Source: an uncultured Alphaproteobacteria bacterium (GTDB taxonomy: Bacteria > Pseudomonadota > Alphaproteobacteria > UBA3830). From it: DNA of 64,000 nucleotides. Shown here piece after piece: positions 62,399 to 64,000 of this stretch. Location of the stretch: the NCBI GenBank assembly GCA_944390775.1, contig CALXQQ010000033.1, forward strand, positions 60,226-124,225, in the 5' to 3' direction. Numbering within the stretch: position 1 is the first letter of the stretch; every line of letters begins with the position of its first letter. The position numbers and the translations under genes were made by a program. The notes under the pieces are model-generated. The model was not told the origin of the DNA. It worked only from the letters and a program-made list of their open reading frames with translations, and ran no database searches.

Positions 62399-63289
62399 AT
62401 GGATCCAATTATAAAGAAGGTCACCGTTAAAAGTGTTATTACAAAATCTAACTTACCTGTATGCGATTATGCAGTAAATCCGTATGTTGGATGTACTCAT
62501 GCATGTCGGTATTGTTATGCTTCATTTATGAAAAGGTTTACGAATCACATAGAGCCTTGGGGTGAATTTTTGGATGTGAAATATTGGCCTGAAATTTCGC
62601 ATCCAGAACGGTATGCAGGCAAGGAGATTTTTATTGGTTCAGTTACGGATCCATATTTACCTCAGGAGGAAATATACAGGAGAACGCGAGCATTGCTTGA
62701 ACAGCTTCAAGGGAGTGGAGCGAAAATAAATATTGCGACTAAAAGTGATTTGATATTGAGAGATATAGATTTGCTCAAGACTTTTCCGGGACTAAGAATA
62801 GCATGGTCAATCAACACATTGGATGAAAGTTTTAAATGTGACATGGATAATGCTGTTAGTATTGAACGTAGGCTGGCGGCAATGGATCAATTTCACAAGT
62901 CGGGTATTTGTACGGTATGTTTCATTTCTCCAATTTTTCCGGAAATCACTGATGTGAAGGCAATTATTGAGCGAGTCAAAAAGCAATGTAATTTCATTTG
63001 GTTAGAAAATCTTAATTTGCGAGGAAGTTACAAAGCTGTTATTTTCGATTATATTCGACAAAAACATCCAGATCTCTTGAGTTTATATAAGAATATTTAT
63101 AGTGATGGAGATCATTCTTATTGGCGTAGGCTGGATATGGAAATAAGATCTCATGCTGCGGAAATCGGATTAAGATACGTCACGAATGATGATAGCATCA
63201 GAAATTCTTTAGATGATCTACCGGTTATTGTGAATTTTTTCTATCACGATCAAATCAAAAAGAACGCGAAGCCACATGCTACTTTATAA
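62399..63289 (+). CDS. Radical SAM protein, SPL-like
   Basis: A 296-residue radical SAM enzyme with the [4Fe-4S] motif CTHACRYC (Cys 32, 36, 39) in NPYVGCTHACRYCYASFMK. The sequence NHIEPWGEFLDVKYWPEI and the SVTDPYLPQEE block match the group called radical SAM mobile pair protein B or SPL-family proteins, some found on mobile elements. The usual second member is not adjacent. Reaction unknown; not a clear spore photoproduct lyase. ATG has GGGATGG upstream and follows the exporter by 22 bases. Confidence 0.85.
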   Translation: MDPIIKKVTVKSVITKSNLPVCDYAVNPYVGCTHACRYCYASFMKRFTNHIEPWGEFLDVKYWPEISHPERYAGKEIFIGSVTDPYLPQEEIYRRTRALLEQLQGSGAKINIATKSDLILRDIDLLKTFPGLRIAWSINTLDESFKCDMDNAVSIERRLAAMDQFHKSGICTVCFISPIFPEITDVKAIIERVKKQCNFIWLENLNLRGSYKAVIFDYIRQKHPDLLSLYKNIYSDGDHSYWRRLDMEIRSHAAEIGLRYVTNDDSIRNSLDDLPVIVNFFYHDQIKKNAKPHATL

Positions 63290-63328
63290 ATCAGGTACTA
63301 CACAGCGCTCGCAATGGGAAAAGATCGA

Positions 63329-63405
63329 TGGTGGGCCCGGTAGGACTCGAACCTACAACTGCTCCGTTATGAGCGGAGGGCTCTAACCAATTGAACTACA
63401 GGCCC
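63329..63405 (-). tRNA. tRNA with CAT anticodon, probably tRNA-Ile2 or tRNA-Met
   Basis: Acceptor GGGCCTG/CGGGCCC, anticodon stem CTCCG/CGGAG around CTCATAA (anticodon CAT), T-arm GTAGGTTCGAGTCCTAC, encoded CCA. It differs from the elongator tRNA-Met at 9963-10039 and is closer in stem pattern to tRNA-Ile2, which TilS modifies to read AUA. Confidence 0.85.
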
Positions 63406-63414
63406 ACGCTATTT

Positions 63415-63442
63415 AGAATACACTATTCGAGTATTAAGTCAA
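63415..63442 (-). promoter_or_regulatory. Promoter of the CAT-anticodon tRNA
   Basis: Minus strand: TTGACT (63442-63437), 16 bases, TATTCT (63420-63415). Predicted start about 63408, almost at the tRNA 5' end. Confidence 0.55.
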
Positions 63443-63567
63443 TTTAAAAATTGTATATAAAATGATTTTCGCATATCGCAGATATAGGATGGCAGGCATG
63501 TTGGGGATAGATGACTATTGTATGTCAAAATGTTAACGGAAAAGCGAATATAGTAAAAAAAAAATAG

Positions 63568-63596
63568 TTGTATTGTTTTTTAAAATGGTCTATAAT
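63568..63596 (+). promoter_or_regulatory. Strong promoter with no recognised gene
   Basis: TTGTAT (63568-63573), 17 bases, perfect TATAAT (63591-63596). It points into the last 400 bases of the window, which hold no ORF I can support. Confidence 0.55.
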
Positions 63597-63602
63597 TATA
63601 TT

Positions 63603-64000
63603 AGTTTTGGAATGGAGTATGGTTATTATTAGCTTGAGTGCAAGGGTAGTATAGTGCTTCGCTTGGAGGTGCTTATGTTGATTCAAAAGCTCATTTGATG
63701 TGGCATTACTTCGGACAACGTTGTGTAGCTGAACTCAAAAATTTTGCTCAGGCTGTGTTTGGATGTTGGATTAATATTGGTAATGGAAAGTAATGTGTTT
63801 ATTATATTGGCTCGTTGGGATGATGGGCTAGATGTATGAAATTGAATGATAATAAACATCTTGCGAAAGTCTAGGGTTAGCAAACACGAACAGCGATTGG
63901 TCTATGCGGTTAATTGTTACGAAAACCGCAAGTTATAAATTCCGGCGATTGAACCTCATGTGCAGTTTTTTGCGGAAATTTCGGTAGATCGAGCCCAAAA
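63603..64000. other. Unassigned transcribed-looking region at the window end
   Basis: Downstream of a strong promoter. The longest sense reading without a stop covers about 47 codons (63657-63794) with no start at its head. It could be a non-coding RNA or the leader of a gene beyond the window. I found no tmRNA, RNase P or SRP core motif. Confidence 0.4.

Noticed and set aside
63603..64000. Two-piece alphaproteobacterial tmRNA or RNase P RNA
   Set aside because: No tRNA-like T-arm with CCA, no tag ORF and no GGAAAGTCCGG core could be found.

Overview
The window looks like chromosome of an AT-rich alphaproteobacterium, probably host-associated. The lineage is suggested by gene orders and families seen directly: pepA-holC-ndk, then a CDP-alcohol phosphotransferase, an AI-2E-type permease and Hda; ileS-lspA-(BamF-like lipoprotein)-M16; lptF-lptG-lptD near surA-rsmA; a DUF2948 protein; and an alphaproteobacterial-type serC. 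Host association is an inference from the upper mevalonate pathway genes, a secreted leucine-rich-repeat protein, a proton-pumping pyrophosphatase, tightly overlapping reading frames and a shrunken BamF-like gene. A Holosporales- or Rickettsiales-like bacterium would fit, but no rRNA is present to settle it. TGA is used as a stop codon. No IS element, prophage or CRISPR array was seen.

Layout. 0.1-9.6 kb: LRR protein, pheS-pheT-lepA, a SIMPL protein, tRNA-Glu, yebC and a double cold-shock protein. 10-12.5 kb: tRNA-Met, tRNA-Leu and a translationally coupled HMG-CoA reductase/synthase pair. 12.6-29.1 kb: a long plus-strand run with many 4-base ATGA overlaps (pepA, holC, ndk, DUF2066, pgsA-like, perM-like, hda, M23 peptidase, serC, rnd, tsaB; then ileS, lspA, BamF-like, M16-like, pgi, dapF, GT25). 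29.1-35.2 kb: the accessory island, holding an orphan Flp pilin, DUF2948, five tandem minus-strand paralogues of an unrecognised membrane protein family, a secreted His/Arg-rich protein, and two tandem copies of a promoter/leader/RBS cassette that each open a 47-codon basic reading frame. 35.2-46 kb: hisS, lptD-lptG-lptF, divergent surA-rsmA, rplU-rpmA, tRNA-Lys, an ABC-F protein. 46-63.4 kb: ruvX, recJ, dsbD, bioY, corA, an APC permease, hppA, tRNA-Val, tRNA-Arg, dedA, alaS, an rRNA/tRNA pseudouridine synthase, HU, an MsbA-like exporter, a radical SAM protein and a CAT-anticodon tRNA. The last 600 bases hold a strong promoter but no gene I can support.

The genes are mostly housekeeping: translation (four aminoacyl-tRNA synthetases, LepA, L21, L27, RsmA, TsaB, seven tRNAs), envelope building (LptD/F/G, SurA, MsbA-like, LspA, DapF, DsbD, M23) and energy or precursor supply (HppA, Pgi, mevalonate, BioY, APC). 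The unusual part is 29-35.2 kb. There the 3' end of the DUF2948 gene has been copied along with each paralogue, the 3' end of hisS has also been partly copied, and short basic ORFs sit behind duplicated promoters.
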